This document shows, piece by piece, positions 31,446 to 33,799 of a stretch of DNA of 33,799 nucleotides. The notes beneath the pieces are model-generated. The model did not search any database, was not told the origin of the DNA, and saw only the letters and a list, made by a program, of their open reading frames with translations. Source of the DNA: Chara braunii (taxonomy: Eukaryota > Streptophyta > Charophyceae > Charales > Characeae); assembly GCA_003427395.1 (NCBI GenBank), contig BFEA01001160.1:48964-82762 (forward strand). The letters are read 5' to 3'. A program made the translations under genes and the position numbers. Every line of letters starts with the position of its first letter. The stretch's first letter is position 1.

Positions 31446-31550
31446 ATACCTTTCTCGGCCTTTTGGCTAAGATAAAGTGCAGTATCTGTTTTGATGAGTT
31501 TAGTATCTGATCCAATCAGTTTGATATCCGAACCGTGGTCCATTGGGCCA
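31446..31550 (+). pseudogene. U2 snRNA 5' fragment (retrocopy or pseudogene)
   Basis: ATACCTTTCTCGGCCTTTTG then GCTAAGAT, AAGTG, AGTATCTG and GGTCCATTGGGCC are the 5' half of spliceosomal U2 snRNA through stem-loop II. The branch-point-pairing block is GTGCAGTA instead of GTGTAGTA. The stem II region carries ~20 extra bases (CAATCAGTTTGATATCCGA) compared with the plant U2 I remember. The Sm site and 3' stem-loops are absent, and an A-rich run (31553-31566) follows. No plant-type upstream element (TCCCACATCG) lies upstream; the fragment joins the foldback end directly. It is therefore probably a truncated retrocopy and not an active gene. Confidence 0.8.
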
Positions 31551-31835
31551 ATTAAAAAAAAAAAAAACAGAAAAAGAGGAACAGAAATAGAAAATAAAAA
31601 ATGTCCACTGCCGAGATCCTATCATCAGCGCAATATCATTAGGCTATAGTGACTGTTACATTCAGGGAAGCAGCAATTCTTTCGGTTCGTTCTACCATCG
31701 CCACACTACACGCTTTCTTCCTTTCTCCTGTACGCCACACTCTGATAGTGCGCATTCTTTTCCACCATTGTTGAGATTCACATTTGCCCCTTCAGGCGCT
31801 CGTTGCCGAGTCTGTACTCGTGCTTGCTTGAGGCT

Positions 31836-32861
31836 ATGGCAGGAGGCCAGGCGACCTTGNGTACANGCACGGCGTGCGAGCCACTAGTGCTTCTGTTGCT
31901 TGTCTTGCTGAGCTTGGACGGCTATGGCNGCGGCGTGAAAGCCNCTNCGGGCGGCGTGGCAGCTACCGAGGCAGGTCGCNGCTTGTCCACCTCGACGCCC
32001 ACAGCTGAAGCTCGGTTACGAGCGGCGATGANGAACCCCAACACGACGATTGTGCGACTGACATCTGACATNCGTCTGACGTCTGATCTTCCCTACGTGA
32101 CCTGCCCTAATCTGACAGTCATCGGGAACTGCACGACAGACTCCGGACAGCCGAGGCTCTGCCAGATCGACGGTGGACAGCGGTTCGGCGGGTTTGCCGG
32201 CTCCGAGGAGCTGATCATCCTGACGCTGCAGAACCTGTTGATGTCCCACTTTACTCTTTCGAAAGAGGACGTGAGCTCCGTCATCGCCGTCGGGGGCACC
32301 ATCGTTGTCAAGAACTGCNTGTTCCAAAACAACACTGGCGACCACCNAGGTGGACTTTTTGGCGCGTTCANGGGTACNGTCACCATCGAAAACTCCATGT
32401 TTATTGGCAACAACCGTACGGTGATTGGCGGTATGTTTGGTAATGTCTATCNGAAGGAGGTCGTCTTTCGATCGAACATAGGTNGGCCGGTGATCTCTCT
32501 ATATNGAGCAACGGTGGACGGCGAAAGATGCNAGTTTGCGGCCAATGCGGGAGGTGCGGTGTCTGTGTTCATAGGCTCCCTTANGTTTATAANCTCTTCG
32601 TTCGTGAATAACTCTGGTGGTGCCGTCAGCGCTGAGGACGCATCGGCTACGTTGTGCTACTGTCAATTTGAAGGGAACTATATGATATCGGAGGATGGAG
32701 GGAAGAGGGAGGTGGAACACGTGTACTATAGTTGGGTGACTTACGAGGCAAGGCTTCTGTTCTGCAAGCAGCGGCCTCAAGTCGGAGTGCACGTGGGGTC
32801 GCCCAACGGCTCCGACCTCGATTTCTCCGTCAAAGACTCCTGCGAGCAGTGTCCAAAATGA
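31836..32861 (+). CDS. Secreted beta-helix repeat protein (gene 3)
   Basis: 341 residues from the ATG at 31836. Residues ~14-28 are hydrophobic (CEPLVLLLLVLLSL), as in a signal peptide. The conserved block TCPNLTVIGNCTTDSGQ is followed by GGLFGAF, FIGNN, GGMFGNVY and FVNNSGGAVS repeats of beta-helix/Pmp type, then a Cys-containing tail ending DSCEQCPK. The frame is intact. Eighteen single ambiguous bases lie in the coding region (31860-32593), so some residues are undefined. A TATA-like GGCTATAG lies about 200 bp upstream in a region shared with gene 2. The function is probably extracellular and structural or adhesive, by inference from the fold only. Confidence 0.75.
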   Translation: MAGGQATLXTXTACEPLVLLLLVLLSLDGYGXGVKAXXGGVAATEAGRXLSTSTPTAEARLRAAMXNPNTTIVRLTSDXRLTSDLPYVTCPNLTVIGNCTTDSGQPRLCQIDGGQRFGGFAGSEELIILTLQNLLMSHFTLSKEDVSSVIAVGGTIVVKNCXFQNNTGDHXGGLFGAFXGXVTIENSMFIGNNRTVIGGMFGNVYXKEVVFRSNIGXPVISLYXATVDGERCXFAANAGGAVSVFIGSLXFIXSSFVNNSGGAVSAEDASATLCYCQFEGNYMISEDGGKREVEHVYYSWVTYEARLLFCKQRPQVGVHVGSPNGSDLDFSVKDSCEQCPK

Positions 32862-33080
32862 TGAAACCATCGTCGTTCCAAGCACTACTTCAAGGTCTCC
32901 TGCCAGGAGTGCACTTGGAGTCGCCCTACCATATCCTATCTTCATCTTTCTTTCTTTTTTTAACTATCCTTGTCTTTATCTTATCTTCATCTTATCTTTA
33001 TCTTCATCCGTATCTTTGTCTTCTTCCGGGAAAAAAAAATAGTTGTCTGCTGTTGACAGGCAGGGAAGGACGTGCAACTC

Positions 33081-33109
<29 letters not shown>

Positions 33110-33130
<21 letters not shown>

Positions 33131-33142
33131 TGTGTGTGTGTG
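33110..33142. repeat. Poly(T) and (GT)n tract
   Basis: The end of a T run of about 36 bases joins a (GT)n run of about 25 bases. Confidence 0.9.
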
Positions 33143-33248
33143 GCTTTATAGGCCGTGAAGGCAATCTTTTGTTTTCTCGTTTTCTTTTTTATTATTGTTG
33201 CTCAGAGAAGGACCAACAGGGCAAAGGTCCTTGGGACCGGAGTTGTTC

Positions 33249-33358
33249 CTACAGTCTTCCCCGAATACATCGCACGGTCATTATCGCCGAATTTGGTGCA
33301 TCTTTCGGTCTAAATTCAGCTATAATGACCGGACGTTGTATTCGGGGGAAGACTGCAG
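33249..33358 (+). other. 110-nt near-perfect hairpin
   Basis: CTACAGTCTTCCCCGAATAC is mirrored by GTATTCGGGGGAAGACTGCAG (with one bulge), and pairing continues through CGGTCATTAT / ATAATGACCG to a ~20-nt loop. It could be a small MITE or a miRNA-like precursor carried in the retroposed RNA. Confidence 0.6.
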
Positions 33359-33534
33359 TCTAAATCCCTGCTCTGAAGCACAAAACTAAGCTGGCTGATG
33401 CTGTGAGATACTTTTACGGGGTTGAATGGTGGGACGCCGGCCCAATAATTTTCATTGAGTAATAAAGGGACAATTTTCTTTTAAAAAAAAAAGAAAAAAG
33501 TGCAACTGCATGGAGGGAGGAGGAGAGTGAGGGC

Positions 33535-33773
33535 GTACTCGCACAAGCACTCCCTTAAATGTATGTCGCCGCATTTACGGTAGGACTTCGATGAATCTGA
33601 CCGCTATTACCTCTGAAATAAGTAAAAAGTTCCTGGTGTAAGTATGCTCCGAGGACGTACTACTCACTGGAGGCCTTTTTGCACAAGGCTCTGGACTTGA
33701 TGGCTGTCAAATTCATCCATTAATTGCTGTAATTGCAGTCAGATGCATTCTTTAAAGTGCTAGTGTCAGTGAG
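33535..33773. mobile_element. Foldback element downstream of gene 3
   Basis: Counterpart of 12319-12560. The left end GTACTCGCACAAGCACT and right end AGTGCTAGTGTCAGTGAG are less perfect than in copy A. Internal GATGAATCTGACCG and CAAATTCATCC blocks are again opposed. Confidence 0.65.
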
Positions 33774-33799
33774 TGCTCCCTGAGGCACGAGCGGTGTCA

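Larger units (their letters stand above)
33080..33499 (+). mobile_element. Retroposed transcript insertion with GTGCAACT duplication
   Basis: Copy A has uninterrupted sequence here, while copy B has ~420 bp flanked by GTGCAACT on both sides (33072-33079 and 33500-33507). The insert ends AATAAA (33461) followed ~18 bases later by an A run, like a polyadenylated RNA copied by LINE machinery. It begins with a long T run and (GT)n. It contains the hairpin at 33249-33358. No coding frame is convincing. Confidence 0.7.
31552..33799 (+). repeat. Segmental duplication, copy B
   Basis: Co-linear with 10815-12575: A-rich run, upstream region, beta-helix gene, 3' pyrimidine-rich stretch and terminal foldback. 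Copy B additionally carries the ~420-bp insertion at 33080-33499. The window ends inside or just after the homology. Confidence 0.85.

Noticed and set aside
31446-31550. Functional U2 snRNA gene
   Set aside because: No upstream snRNA promoter element, altered branch-pairing block, and Sm site and 3' stem-loops missing.

Overview
This is a piece of a large, repeat-rich eukaryotic nuclear genome. The evidence is a U2 snRNA-derived sequence, poly(A)-tailed insertions, tRNA-derived SINE heads, many microsatellites, foldback/MITE-like elements and a Ty3/gypsy-type gag-pol with an initiator-Met-like primer binding site. The retroelement types and the plant-like MITEs point to the green lineage. A streptophyte alga such as Chara is my best guess, but nothing in the window proves it. 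Most of the window is mobile DNA. The only gene family that looks like host genes is a small set of secreted, repeat-rich beta-helix proteins.

Layout. 1-2 kb: a microsatellite, then beta-helix gene 1 on the minus strand. 2-4 kb: a 280-bp inverted-repeat element, pyrimidine tracts and a 570-bp foldback element. 4.2-6.9 kb: an AT-rich, decayed gag-type LTR element. 7-10.6 kb: a 36-bp minisatellite, poly(T)/poly(A) tracts, short duplications and several MITE-like hairpins. 10.7-12.6 kb: a hairpin element, a broken copy (gene 2) of the beta-helix gene and a paired foldback behind it. 12.8-17 kb: more MITEs, (CT)n and (CA)n tracts, a 95-bp triplication and a SINE head. 17.04-19.19 kb: a 2.15-kb palindrome. 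19.2-26.6 kb: a decayed Ty3/gypsy element on the minus strand (gag, protease, RT, RNase H, a PHD-like zinc finger, integrase). 26.6-29.7 kb: a 3.1-kb palindrome in the position of that element's LTR. 29.7-31.45 kb: tRNA-like heads and a 1.2-kb nested foldback. 31.45-33.8 kb: a U2 snRNA fragment, beta-helix gene 3 and its downstream foldback, plus a recent retroposed insertion.

The most unusual structure is the pair of giant palindromes that bracket the retroelement. Their arms are unrelated to each other (about 1.0 and 1.5 kb), but the loops hold the same 125-bp core in the same orientation (105 of 125 positions identical by hand, no gaps). The arms look like LTRs. In one palindrome they appear to meet tail to tail and in the other head to head. 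I know of no named element with variable arms and a conserved loop.

Other points of interest are a C4HC3 (PHD-like) finger between RNase H and integrase, a GGGCCTCGC-ended foldback family that ranges from 122-bp hairpins to a 1.2-kb nest, the U2 fragment joined directly to one of these foldbacks upstream of gene 3, and a segmental duplication that carries beta-helix genes 2 and 3 with their flanks.
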